DNA of 64,000 nt, from positions 1 through 64,000 of the forward strand of contig CAWDNP010000011.1 of the NCBI GenBank assembly GCA_963803755.1. Direction: 5' to 3'. Under the pieces are notes generated by a model. It ran no database searches. It saw only the letters and a list, made by a program, of their open reading frames with translations, and was not told the origin of the DNA. The stretch is from CAVUPF01 sp963803755 (GTDB taxonomy: Bacteria; Actinomycetota; Thermoleophilia; Solirubrobacterales; 70-9). The position numbers and the translations under genes were made by a program. Positions within the stretch are counted from its first letter, which is position 1. Every line of letters starts with the position of its first letter. This document shows, in pieces, positions 20,106 to 27,991 of this stretch.

Positions 20106-20711
20106 ATGGACTGCTTCAGGCAGATCGGAGCCGTTTGGGAAGCCAGTCGACCGGGCGGCCCCCATGTGCGAACCTCGCTCGATGGCTCCCACGTTGACAA
20201 GTACTTCAACTCGGACGTCGTCGTCGCATCGCCCAGCCTGACGACACAGATCGTGAAGTCGGTTCTGGTGCCAGAGCTCTCGAAGACAGGTCTGGCTCCC
20301 GACTGGGTCCTGGGCTATTCGCCGTTCGGCCTCTTCATCGCCCATGCGGTGGCGCAGGCGCTGGACACACAATGTGCGTACAGCGATCCTTCTGGCGGAT
20401 ACGTCACCCATTTCGAAATCGGACCATCCGAGTCGGTGCTCGTCATCGCTGACGACATCCACTCCGGCAGCAGCGTCCTCAAAACCATCGCGCAGGTCGA
20501 GCACCGAGGAGCATGGGTCATCCCGACAATATTCTGCCTCGCAAACATGTCGGGCAAGCGGCAACTTGGTAGACGGGAGATACTCTCCGCGGTGGAGCTC
20601 GATGCACATAGCTATTCGGCGGAAACGTGCCCCCTGTGCGCCGAAGGCTCTCCCGCCCTTGCCCCGCGATCGAACTGGCGGGCGCTCGTCTCCTCGATGC
20701 CCGTCAGCTGA
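20106..20711 (+). CDS. orotate-type phosphoribosyltransferase
   Basis: 201 residues from ATG at 20106. Shows the OPRT-like substrate loop HVDKYFNSDVVV and the PRPP-binding motif VLVIADDIHSGSSVL (about 111-125) with its two Asp and Ser/Ser ending. A C-terminal CPLCAEGSPALAPRSNW adds a Cys pair reminiscent of phosphoribosyltransferases in stress/nucleoside-like metabolite clusters rather than pyrimidine biosynthesis. It would join a base or base-like ring to ribose 5-phosphate. It lies 31 bp after the SIR2 gene on the same strand and overlaps the end of the convergent aldolase gene by 8 bp. A housekeeping pyrE role is unlikely in this setting. Confidence 0.78.
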   Translation: MDCFRQIGAVWEASRPGGPHVRTSLDGSHVDKYFNSDVVVASPSLTTQIVKSVLVPELSKTGLAPDWVLGYSPFGLFIAHAVAQALDTQCAYSDPSGGYVTHFEIGPSESVLVIADDIHSGSSVLKTIAQVEHRGAWVIPTIFCLANMSGKRQLGRREILSAVELDAHSYSAETCPLCAEGSPALAPRSNWRALVSSMPVS

Positions 20712-21480
20712 TGGTCGCGCCCTCGAAAACGGCAGCGATCTCCTCCAGCACCGCCCCCGGCTCAGGGTCCTGAAAAACGCTTCGGCCTATGCAGGCGCCA
20801 CTGAAACCAAGATCGCGCGCGAGGGTCAGCCTGGCGATGAAATCGCTGCGCCGCTCCCCGCCGCTAAACAAGGCCGGCGGCGCGTGCAGGACGGCCCGGC
20901 GCAGCGCCGCACGCTGATCCGCATTCGCCCTGGCAGCCTCCCGAGGGAGGCCGACCTTGATCAGGTCGGCACCCAACTCCGTGGAGATCCGAAGCGCGTC
21001 CGCAACCGCCTTATATGGATCTCCGCGGCTCGACGGGGTCACCATCAACAGGACCGGTACCTCATACCGCGCTGCATCGCTGATCATCAGAGAGAGTGCG
21101 TGAACCACATGAGACAGCCCGGAGGCATTTAGGTCCATCTGCACCGATATGGCGTCGGCTGCGAGCCGTAAGGCGTCATCGACGCGACAGGTAACGACCT
21201 TCGCCTCGGCTTGCGTGCCGAGAGAGGGTCGGCCGAACGTCTGCAGCACTAGCCCAGCGCGAACGGACGGAGGCAGCATCGTCGCGACTCCACGGTTGAC
21301 GACGATCCCAGTGACGCCGGTCGATGTGGCAAGTCTCAGCGAGGACGGCAGGTCGGTCAGTCCATCGAGCTGACCATGGGTAAGTCCATGATCCATGGCC
21401 AGCCAAAGGTATGCGCCCGCGGGGGTGCGCAGCCGATCCAGACGACGGGCCTTGCCGCGACTGTTCCCGTCTCCTGCCAT
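20704..21480 (-). CDS. DhnA/LsrF-type class I aldolase
   Basis: 258-residue TIM-barrel aldolase. LWLAMDHGLTHGQLDGLTDL (about 26-45) is the hallmark N-terminal block, VQMDLNASGLS and ELGADLIKVGLP carry the Schiff-base Lys (near 174), and GACIGRSVFQDPEP ends the phosphate-binding region. Family members include 2-amino-3,7-dideoxyheptulosonate synthase, LsrF and archaeal fructose-bisphosphate aldolase; the exact substrate cannot be read. It is convergent with the phosphoribosyltransferase (8-bp overlap of the ends) and divergent from the SDR gene, sharing a 63-bp promoter gap with it. Confidence 0.8.
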   Translation of the reverse strand: MAGDGNSRGKARRLDRLRTPAGAYLWLAMDHGLTHGQLDGLTDLPSSLRLATSTGVTGIVVNRGVATMLPPSVRAGLVLQTFGRPSLGTQAEAKVVTCRVDDALRLAADAISVQMDLNASGLSHVVHALSLMISDAARYEVPVLLMVTPSSRGDPYKAVADALRISTELGADLIKVGLPREAARANADQRAALRRAVLHAPPALFSGGERRSDFIARLTLARDLGFSGACIGRSVFQDPEPGAVLEEIAAVFEGATIS

Positions 21481-21543
21481 AAGACCGTTTTAGCAAAGGC
21501 CGCTCTCGAAGCCGACGACGCCCTGCTCGTCTAGGGTGCTCGC

Positions 21544-22224
21544 ATGCCACGGTCGGCGCTCGTATTCGGCCATAGCTCTGGCCTTGGCTTGGAGATGACC
21601 GTCAAGCTGCTCGAGCGCGGATACCATGTCGTTGGCATCTCCCGCCGCGCCTCTGACGCTGCATCCTCCGGACTGGTCGAGATCGCCGTCGATTTATCCG
21701 TCAAGAGTGAGCTCGAAGGCGCAGTTGACACGATCCGCGACCGACATGCGGACTTCGACGCACTCGTGTACTGCGCCGCGATGCTAACTGCTCGCGAGAT
21801 CGACAGTCTGCAGTACGAGACGATGGAGCAGCTGTACAGACTCAATCTCTTCGCACCGATGCTCATCGAGTCATGCCTTCTTGATCTGATCGAACAGAAT
21901 GGGGCCGACGTCATCAATGTGACCTCAAGCTCGATCCAGGACCTCTACCTCACCTTCAGCGAATACTCGACCGCGAAAGCGGCGCTTGCGAAGTTCACGG
22001 ACGATCTTCGCGTTCGCCTGCAGGCCTCCAGCGCTCGCGTGGTCGACGTATGCCCGAGCGGCTTTACCAGCAACATTTACTCGAACATGACCGGTGACAA
22101 GATTGACCGGGACGAGACGAAGCAGATCAAAGCAGCCGACCTCGCGGATCTACTCGTCTACATACTCGAGTTGCCGAAGGTGATGGAGGTGGGACGCCTC
22201 TACGTCAACCGGAAGCCATCTTAG
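21544..22224 (+). CDS. short-chain dehydrogenase/reductase
   Basis: 226 residues. The cofactor-binding motif is ALVFGHSSGLGLEMTVKLLE with GISRR after strand 2, suggesting NADP. The catalytic region NVTSSSIQDLYLTFSEYSTAKAAL holds the Ser, Tyr and Lys (YSTAK about 142-146). The C-terminus PSGFTSNIYSNM and a short tail are normal for classical SDRs. Oxidises or reduces an alcohol/carbonyl on an unknown substrate; the neighbouring aldolase and phosphoribosyltransferase suggest a shared small-molecule pathway. Start is ATG at 21544, 63 bp from the divergent aldolase. Confidence 0.85.
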   Translation: MPRSALVFGHSSGLGLEMTVKLLERGYHVVGISRRASDAASSGLVEIAVDLSVKSELEGAVDTIRDRHADFDALVYCAAMLTAREIDSLQYETMEQLYRLNLFAPMLIESCLLDLIEQNGADVINVTSSSIQDLYLTFSEYSTAKAALAKFTDDLRVRLQASSARVVDVCPSGFTSNIYSNMTGDKIDRDETKQIKAADLADLLVYILELPKVMEVGRLYVNRKPS

Positions 22225-22362
22225 GCGTCAGCGCCATCGGCACCTTCCGGCTCAGCCCGGAGAACAACGTGCTTAGGAATTACAGCTAGGCCGCCTCCTT
22301 CAGCACAAAGCGGAGCGAGCGGGTCCAGTGTTCGGAACGGATACTGCCTCCCGCGGCCTACG

Positions 22363-23958
22363 TTAGGCGATCAGAGAACTCGCAGCGGCGCAAAGTTGAT
22401 CGGCTCGAAGCCTTAAAAACGCATCGTAGTCGTCCGCGAACAAGTCCTCAGGACAAAGGGCGTGGTCAAGGATCTCCTTGACGCTCGTGTTATTCATTCT
22501 CTCCTTGTACTCACTAGGGGCAAGTCCTCCGAGGGTGTTGTTGTCCTGGCGGCCCATGAATACGAAATTGGCGAGCTTGTTGATCTCCTCAATATTCCGG
22601 CCCCCCGCGCGAAGAAATGCCTGCGGAAAGATGTGGTGAAACTCATTCCGATTGTAATCACGCAGAACATCTGCTAATGAAACCGGTTGTCCCGACACGA
22701 AAGAGAGGGGGCGGTGGTGCGCGAGAAGGAGAATGAAGGTCTTGGTGTTCACCGTTCCGACATAGAACCTGTTGTCACTAAAAAAGGCGGGCTCAACCGA
22801 ACAGGCAAACTCGGCCAGCGAGGAAGCGCCATCATCTCGGAGCTTCTGTATCTCTTCGATATCGGATTTCAGATTCCTCAAAACCCCGCTGCTGTAGCGA
22901 CGGGAAAAGCATGATCGCCAGAACCACCTAAGCAGTTCCGTCCGTTGTGCATTGGTGAGCTGAACCGCATCGTTAGCCGGCACTGCAAAAAAGACGGCCA
23001 ACGGAACGAGAATGGTGCTGTACGGAAGATTCTTGAGCGCGTGCACATTGAGATTCACACGCAAGAAATCAATGGCCCCCTTTATTCCATTGCTGATTTC
23101 AGCGAAGCGTTGACGCACTTCGGAGCCGTTAAGCGAAACCAAAGCATTGGGCGAGGCATCGCCGGCGACAACCGCAGCGCAACACCTCAATAGGAGGTTC
23201 GTGTCCTCTCCGACGCCGCGAAAACCAAATGGTTCCAGCGTCTCAGCGAGCTCTGCGAACTCCTGCTGCAAGTCGAAGTCCTCGCTCCAAGTCCAAGCCG
23301 ATAGGAGCTGCAGGGTGTCGAGTTCGACGCCCATTCTGTTAACTCGCTCAAAGACAATCGCCACCGCAGTCTGATCGTCAGTCTCGAATGTCTGGACAGG
23401 AAGCGTCGCCTCCTTAAAGACAGCCTGGGTCTCGTCGATGGTTCTTGCTAACTCTTCGCTGTAACCCTCAGTTGCTCGTCGGTACTCAGTTGAGTTGAAC
23501 AGCGTGTTTAGGGGGAAGTGGCGATCTGAGTCGACCTCGGCGTCCTGAAGCGCAACAAACTGAGACTCTTGGGCGGTTGCATCAGCTTTATGATCGAAGT
23601 AAACTGGAAGCCAGGTCTCACTTTCCTGGGCCTCGACATCTGTTTGAAAGACACCGAAAACAGAGGTAAGGCGTTGCTGGCCATCGAGCACGTAATCGAT
23701 TGGCAAGTCTGGGTCGCGTTCCGGCAGTTTGTAAGGACCGAGATTCCGCTCATGTTTGAGCTGATGTCGGGTGCGCCAAATCAGCAATGACCCGAACGGG
23801 AACCCCTTATAGATCGAGTCCATAAAGAACGCCACTCGCTCTGGATCCCAGACGAAACCCCGCTGGAAAGCCGGAATGCGCAGCCGTCCTTCATGGATGT
23901 TTTCAATCGCTCTGCGAATTGATAGCTCCTCCATGGTCGCCCGAGTGTATTTCGGCAA
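22363..23958 (-). CDS. DUF262/HNH protein, GmrSD-like modification-dependent restriction factor
   Basis: 531 residues. The N-terminal DUF262 domain shows IPAFQRGFVWDPERV (28-42) and YVLDGQQRLTSVFGVF (89-104), the nucleotide-dependent ParB-like core of GmrS. The C-terminal part shows NEFHHIFPQAFLRAGGRN and LANFVFMGRQDNNTLGGLAP, an HNH-type nuclease motif of the DUF1524/GmrD kind. Together they make a single-chain GmrSD-like protein that may cut phage DNA carrying modified bases. All motif residues are present. The likely start is this ATG or the internal ATG at 23934 (MEELSIRRAIENI). Convergent with the SDR gene; base composition of this gene is visibly less GC-rich than its neighbours, suggesting separate acquisition. 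Confidence 0.87.
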   Translation of the reverse strand: MPKYTRATMEELSIRRAIENIHEGRLRIPAFQRGFVWDPERVAFFMDSIYKGFPFGSLLIWRTRHQLKHERNLGPYKLPERDPDLPIDYVLDGQQRLTSVFGVFQTDVEAQESETWLPVYFDHKADATAQESQFVALQDAEVDSDRHFPLNTLFNSTEYRRATEGYSEELARTIDETQAVFKEATLPVQTFETDDQTAVAIVFERVNRMGVELDTLQLLSAWTWSEDFDLQQEFAELAETLEPFGFRGVGEDTNLLLRCCAAVVAGDASPNALVSLNGSEVRQRFAEISNGIKGAIDFLRVNLNVHALKNLPYSTILVPLAVFFAVPANDAVQLTNAQRTELLRWFWRSCFSRRYSSGVLRNLKSDIEEIQKLRDDGASSLAEFACSVEPAFFSDNRFYVGTVNTKTFILLLAHHRPLSFVSGQPVSLADVLRDYNRNEFHHIFPQAFLRAGGRNIEEINKLANFVFMGRQDNNTLGGLAPSEYKERMNNTSVKEILDHALCPEDLFADDYDAFLRLRADQLCAAASSLIA

Positions 23959-24032
23959 GAGGCGGCAACAATGGCTTAACTGCGGCGTTCATGCGGAGCT
24001 GGATTGACCGGACCCCCTTCGTCAGACCGATC

Positions 24033-24197
24033 TCATGGGGGCGGGCCACCCCGCTGCTTGGCGGTGGCGCGCAGCGCGTGCATGTCGCAGCTCAGCGTCA
24101 CCACGTTCTCGGCCAGCACCTCTATGCCCTCCGCGATCGCGTCGAGCCGAACGCTGGGGCTCAGCCGCATCACGGGCTTGAGGCCACTCTCTTGCAT
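24033..24197 (-). CDS. small hypothetical protein
   Basis: 54 residues from ATG at 24197: MQESGLKPVMRLSPSVRLDA then IAEGIEVLAENVVTLSCDM and HALRATAKQRGGPPP. An in-frame stop lies 8 codons upstream. Amphipathic helix in the centre; no family recognised and no clear ribosome-binding site. Could be a remnant. Confidence 0.35.
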   Translation of the reverse strand: MQESGLKPVMRLSPSVRLDAIAEGIEVLAENVVTLSCDMHALRATAKQRGGPPP

Positions 24198-24831
24198 GTC
24201 AAAGGCCGCTGCCGTCTGCGATCACGTAATCGTCCCCAGATTGATCACGGAAAGTGTGGGCTATGCCCTTCCGCCCCCCTGGGTCAAGATGGATAGGACC
24301 GTCGAGGTGGACGAGACGATCGTGACCCGCGCACCTATTCGCCGCTCGCGGAACTAGGCGCGGTGGCAACGACGCTGCACGGCCTCAAGAACAGCCTCCC
24401 TGCGATCGGTCTCCACCTGATGCCAGAGAAGAAACGGCAGAAGGTTCTCCAATGAGCGATGCGAGCACGCTTCGGGACACCAGACAGCCCGAGGCCGGCA
24501 CCGGCGCCGCGATGTCCGCTCCGACGGGCACGAGAAAGCGACCGGGGGTGACGCTCGTCGCCTGCCTTGCGCGTAGCCTTCGCGCTAGAAGCTCGTCGCG
24601 CCACCTTCGAGATGGTCCCCCGCCTGGCTTCCGCGGAGCCTGTCTCTCCCAGTCGCAGGCGGCAAGCTAGCGGCTGCCGCCGCCAAGCGCCAGGCGCCGC
24701 TTGGGCTCGATTCCGCAAACTGCGGGAAAAGCACGCTCCTTATCCCCAGCCCTACATACGCACGAAGGAGAGTAGGGCGTGAACGGTAGCCAAGAACGCC
24801 GGGCACAGCCCGGCAGGAGAGGACGGGCCAG
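24198..24831. other. gap without a supported gene
   Basis: 634 bp between the small minus-strand frame and the 67-residue gene. Open frames on both strands are compositionally random (Arg/Ser/Pro-rich) and have no recognisable motif. A plus-strand purine-rich stretch ending GAGAGGACGGGCCAG directly precedes the next gene and is its ribosome-binding region. Confidence 0.4.
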
Positions 24832-25035
24832 ATGGCGATCGAGTTCTATGACGTGAAGCAGCGGGAGAAGGTCAGCATCCCGGAGTCGCAGGTGCGCAAG
24901 ACGACCTATGAGCGCGAGAGCAAGGAGGGAAAGACCAGCGTCCGCTACGCCCTGCGCGCCGAGAACGAGGGGACGAAGCTGACCAAGTTCGTCAGCCAGT
25001 CCGATTGGGACGCGCTCGAGGCGCCGGTCGAGTAG
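24832..25035 (+). CDS. small conserved hypothetical protein
   Basis: 67 residues, MAIEFYDVKQREKVSIPESQ then VRKTTYERESKEGKTSVRYA and LRAENEGTKLTKFVSQSDWD. Compact, highly charged beta-rich protein that looks like a conserved small cytosolic family, not a shadow frame; function unknown. Purine-rich GAGAGGAC upstream serves as ribosome-binding site. Monocistronic. Confidence 0.65.
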   Translation: MAIEFYDVKQREKVSIPESQVRKTTYERESKEGKTSVRYALRAENEGTKLTKFVSQSDWDALEAPVE

Positions 25036-25205
25036 CGCGGCCGCGCATGGCGGCGGCTGGCTTGCCACCTGGCGGATGGCTCTGCCACCGCTTGGTCCCC
25101 AACGGCGGCCTACGATGCTCGGGCCGCGGCAGGTAATGGCCGGTCTCTGGTGAGCGGCGGCGGCGATTCAAGTCCCCCCTGCCCGGCGGTCGATGATCGC
25201 CGTGC

Positions 25206-25514
25206 ATGACAATCGCCGCCCGGATTCTGATCGTGCTCTGCGTCCTGCTTTTTGCCGCCGGTTGTGGTGGAACCTCTGGCGGTTCGACCAATGGCAGCGC
25301 GGCCGAACAGTCACAACACTCGACGACAAGGTCATTTCCGGAAGCCGTAGCGGGAACAGCCTACAAACTCTCGTCACCGAGCGAACAAAGGACTACCTGT
25401 AGCGAATTGCCTGCAATCGAAAGTCAGACAGCCACGTCGCCCGTCGAAAAAATAGCCAAAGAAGAAGAACAGCTCCTCCAAGGCGAAATCAATTACCTCA
25501 AGAGCGTCTGTTGA
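25206..25514 (+). CDS. small putative lipoprotein
   Basis: 102 residues. N-terminal signal peptide MTIAARILIVLCVLLFAAGC ends in a lipobox (FAAGC), so Cys20 would be lipidated. The mature part is Ser/Thr/Gly-rich and then a charged helix (EKIAKEEEQLLQGEINYLKS), with a lone Cys at the end. No family recognised. Start ATG sits in a purine-poor context, so expression is uncertain. Confidence 0.55.
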   Translation: MTIAARILIVLCVLLFAAGCGGTSGGSTNGSAAEQSQHSTTRSFPEAVAGTAYKLSSPSEQRTTCSELPAIESQTATSPVEKIAKEEEQLLQGEINYLKSVC

Positions 25515-25605
25515 ACACCATGACCGTATTCCAAGACGGCTTATTCGCAAGCCTTAACCGGCACGATGCCCACATCACGCTGACGCTCCGCTAGCTCGCG
25601 CGCGT

Positions 25606-25932
25606 TTAGGACTCGGCAACTACCCGCCCCTCGGTCAAGGCCTCATAGATCAATGTGCCTTTGACCGGGCCTTTCTGTTGCGCATACTCCTCGCTGACAA
25701 CCACCACATCGGCCGGAATCAGGAGGCGCCCGAGGATTTTATCGAGGCGCGCCATCTCTCCAAAGCGATCGGCAACCTCTTGCTCGATAACAAGAAAGTT
25801 GTAGTCGCTTCCATCGTCTACGCCACCGTGCGCGTGAGGCCCAAACAAGATGACCTTGGCCGGCGCTGCAGCCGCCTCGATCAGCGCTCGCCCAGCGCGC
25901 TCGATCGTTGCCCTCTCATTGGCAGGACTCAT
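25606..25932 (-). CDS. MNT-type nucleotidyltransferase-domain protein with altered active site
   Basis: 108 residues. The motif VILFGPHAHGGVDDGSDYNF is the minimal nucleotidyltransferase signature (GS...SDxD) with two changes: Ser after Gly is Pro and the second Asp is Asn. MNT proteins usually pair with HEPN toxins and AMPylate them. Its ATG overlaps the stop of an upstream frame by ATGA, the usual HEPN-MNT coupling, but that upstream gene is broken. With a key metal-binding residue changed, catalysis is doubtful. Confidence 0.7.
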   Translation of the reverse strand: MSPANERATIERAGRALIEAAAAPAKVILFGPHAHGGVDDGSDYNFLVIEQEVADRFGEMARLDKILGRLLIPADVVVVSEEYAQQKGPVKGTLIYEALTEGRVVAES

Positions 25933-26050
25933 GGGTACCTCTCATTGAGCTGAATATCCGTGTCGACTTCTTCCGACGTGAAGAGGTGCATCTGCGCCAA
26001 TAGTGCGATCAAAGTTGCCGATATTGACGATAGCGGGAAAAAGGGCACGT
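25929..26050 (-). pseudogene. C-terminal tail of a gene coupled to the MNT gene
   Basis: The frame ending LLAQMHLFTSEEVDTDIQLN then ERYP stops in an ATGA overlap with the MNT gene. Upstream of about 26050 the frame loses protein character and runs into a sigma-gene fragment. It is the expected place of a HEPN partner, but too little remains to identify it. Confidence 0.4.
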
Positions 26051-26112
26051 CACTCGGGTGACGGGAGCTAGCTATCGACACACGCTGAAATCGGGCCGAA
26101 CAGTTGCTGCCA

Positions 26113-26185
26113 TACCAAGGTGACCGGTGCATCGCCGAGGGCCGGACAGCGCTGCGCGAGCTGGAGCGTTGCGACAAGGGCCAAC
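26113..26185 (+). pseudogene. fragment of a third sigma-like gene
   Basis: RCIAEGRTALRELERC, preceded by ACCAAGGTGA, matches the C-terminal helix of the two sigma-like genes (YTKVNRCIAEGRAALRR). One base is missing in GTGAACCGG compared with the intact copy, so it is frameshifted even here. Everything upstream of the recognition helix is absent. Confidence 0.6.
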
Positions 26186-26233
26186 ATGCTGACGACGAGC
26201 AGGCGCAAGAGCGGCCGGACAAGCGAACCGTCA

Positions 26234-26512
26234 TCACCGCCACCGAGCTGAGGAGCCGTACCCAACGATCTCCGAATCCCGCACCGAAGCCGCGTCGCCG
26301 CGGATCGCCATGTCGCGGCTGACCTGCTCGCGCTCGATGCGGCGCTCGACGTAGCTGCCGCGTCGACGGGCCTTCAGTCGCTCGATCTCGGCCGAGGCCT
26401 CGGCCGCCGAATGCGGGTAGCTGAACGACTCACCGCGCTGGGCGGACAGGTTGCGCAAGTAGCGCAACTGCTTGGAGGTTGGTGGTCTTTGGGTGTGAGT
26501 GGCGTTGGTCAT
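26234..26512 (-). CDS. small DUF3072-like mobile-element protein
   Basis: 92 residues starting at ATG 26512: MTNATHTQRPPTSKQLRYLR then NLSAQRGESFSYPHSAAEAS and AEIERLKARRRG. The pattern 'PTSKQLRYLRxLA...G.....A...I..L' resembles DUF3072, often found on actinobacterial mobile elements. The C-terminal half is basic and helical. GAGAGGAG lies 6 bases before the ATG, and a long structured leader precedes it; a longer frame reaching 26719 runs through that leader and is unlikely to be translated. Confidence 0.6.
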   Translation of the reverse strand: MTNATHTQRPPTSKQLRYLRNLSAQRGESFSYPHSAAEASAEIERLKARRRGSYVERRIEREQVSRDMAIRGDAASVRDSEIVGYGSSARWR

Positions 26513-26640
26513 TGCGGGCTCCTCTCGCCGGGCCTGGCCGGCTTCGTTTGCGAAGCGACAACCCCGCCCGCAGCCCGGCGCACCGCAGGGGAAGGGGCGA
26601 AGCCCCTTGCGCCGGGTGAGGAGTGGGGTAAAATGGAGCG
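26513..26640 (-). ncRNA. structured leader, class 2 (DUF3072-like gene)
   Basis: On the minus strand: CACCCGGCGCAAGGGGC-ttc-GCCCCTT ... GGTGCGCCGGG gives a long stem, followed by GCTTCG-caaa-CGAAGC and GCCGGCC, just before the ribosome-binding site. It aligns with the ssb leader at 28988-29110 (CACCCCGCGCAAGG ... GGTGCGCGG, then TTCGC/GCGAA), with paired positions changed together. Confidence 0.5.
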
Positions 26641-26853
26641 CAGTGAGAAGTCCGGGCAGGCGCGGGGAACGGGTACCTGCGATCGACTTAGAGGCTTGAT
26701 GCGGGTTACTCACGCACACGGATGACGCCGCATACCGTCGCTGGGCGCCACCCCCGGGCTTGCGGGTAGCACCCAGCTACCCGCTTCGCCCGCGGGCGGC
26801 GCCCAGCTCGGTCTGCGACGCCCCCGCGCGCACACCTAAGCCGCATCAAGCCT

Positions 26854-27165
26854 CTAGCCACCTTGCCAGCTGCGCACCTCGACTATGGCCGCATGCAGGT
26901 GCTCGATCATTCGCCCCACGGCGGCCTCGCGACTCGGGTGTGGTCCGTCGACGCCGTACAGGTCGTCGAGCTGGTAGATGTCGCCGTCATGTTCGACGAA
27001 CCACCCGACCCGCTCGCCGTAGGAGAAGCGCTCGGCGATCCGCCAGTGACAGTCGCCCTCCCTATGGCTTTCATTCTGGATGAGCTCGTAGTACTCGGCG
27101 AGGAGCTTCGTCAACTCCACCTCGCTTGGCGCACCCGTCGCAGTCCTCTCTTTTGTCTTCTCCAT
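26854..27165 (-). CDS. hypothetical mobile-element protein
   Basis: 103 residues, MEKTKERTATGAPSEVELTK then LLAEYYELIQNESHREGDCH and FVEHDGDIYQLDDLYG. Mixed alpha/beta with many acidic residues; codon use is consistent and GGAGGAG precedes the ATG by 6-9 bases. It follows the replication-relaxation-like gene by 32 bp on the same strand. No family recognised. Confidence 0.6.
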   Translation of the reverse strand: MEKTKERTATGAPSEVELTKLLAEYYELIQNESHREGDCHWRIAERFSYGERVGWFVEHDGDIYQLDDLYGVDGPHPSREAAVGRMIEHLHAAIVEVRSWQGG

Positions 27166-27197
27166 CGGTCTCTCCTCCTTGGTGTGTGGTTTGATTG

Positions 27198-27860
27198 CTA
27201 CAGCTCCTCGACCGCGATCGCCGTATCGGTCCGGGTCCGCTCGATCGCCCGCTCAAGCACGCGGTGGGTGTCTGGGGTGCAGCGGTAGACGACGCGACTG
27301 AGGCGGCGCTCAGCTACGGCGAGACGCCAGGCGCGCAGCAAGGCGTCGAGGCGCGCCTGCCCCTTGACGGTCAGCTCGACCTCGATCGCCTCCGGCGGCT
27401 CGCCACGCTCGCCGACCCGAACGAGGTCGGCGCGGTGAAAGCGCCCGCCCGAGAGCGCCGCCGAGTAGAGGTGCTTCCCCTCGGCGCCCTCGCGGACGGT
27501 CATCTCGCGCTCTGAGAGCACCCGCGCGCCGTCGCGCTCCAGCATGGCGGCGAGCCTCGCGACGACCGCCTCGTGGGGGATCCTCGCCAACGAGGGCCGG
27601 GCCGTGCTCAGTTCGGCGCGGCCGCTCGCCCGCAGGCCGGCCCTGGTGCAGAGCACGAGGCGGTCGCTGAGCCCGAACCCGGGCTGCACCGCGACCAAGC
27701 CGGCCCGCCGCAAGCGGCGCTCGCGGGTGACCGTCGCGGTGCGGGCGGTCCCCGCCCACAGCCCGACAGCGCTGCGCGGCACGATGCCGAGGCGGGCGAT
27801 GAACTCGAGTACCTCGAGGTCGCGCTCGCTGATCCGGTCTGTTCGCTTGCCACCAGGCAT
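27198..27860 (-). CDS. winged-helix replication-relaxation-like protein (copy C)
   Basis: 220 residues from ATG at 27860 (MPGGKRTDRISERDLEVLEF); a longer frame to 27965 exists but crosses a perfect hairpin. N-terminal winged helix (EVLEFIARLGIVPRSAVGLW, RRLRRAGLVAVQ), then LVLCTRAGLRASGRAEL, PHEAVVARLAAMLE and the strands FHRADLVRVGERGEPPEAIE with VELTVKGQARL, where Glu and Lys are spaced as in nuclease-like folds. Same architecture as copies A and B, and more typical of the actinobacterial Replic_Relax type. No VirD4-like gene is beside it. Confidence 0.65.
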   Translation of the reverse strand: MPGGKRTDRISERDLEVLEFIARLGIVPRSAVGLWAGTARTATVTRERRLRRAGLVAVQPGFGLSDRLVLCTRAGLRASGRAELSTARPSLARIPHEAVVARLAAMLERDGARVLSEREMTVREGAEGKHLYSAALSGGRFHRADLVRVGERGEPPEAIEVELTVKGQARLDALLRAWRLAVAERRLSRVVYRCTPDTHRVLERAIERTRTDTAIAVEEL

Positions 27861-27906
27861 CTCTGCCCCTAGACGCTCGGGAGCCGCGAAAGGGGACACC
27901 CTCATG

Positions 27907-27943
27907 CGAGAGGCCCGGCGCCTCCGGGCGCCGGGCCTCTCGC
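27907..27943. other. perfect GC-rich hairpin
   Basis: GAGAGGCCCGGCGCC-tcc-GGGCGCCGGGCCTCTC, with 16-bp arms, lies between the gene at 27992-28327 and the winged-helix gene downstream of it on the minus strand. There is no T run, so it may be a processing or pausing element rather than a classical terminator. Confidence 0.6.
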
Positions 27944-27991
27944 CGCCTTGCCTCGCTGCTCTCAAGCAGCGGGCTCGACGCGCCGCTTATC

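Noticed and set aside
20106..20711. Housekeeping orotate phosphoribosyltransferase (pyrE)
   Set aside because: Extra CPLC-type C-terminus and operon context with SIR2 do not fit pyrimidine biosynthesis.
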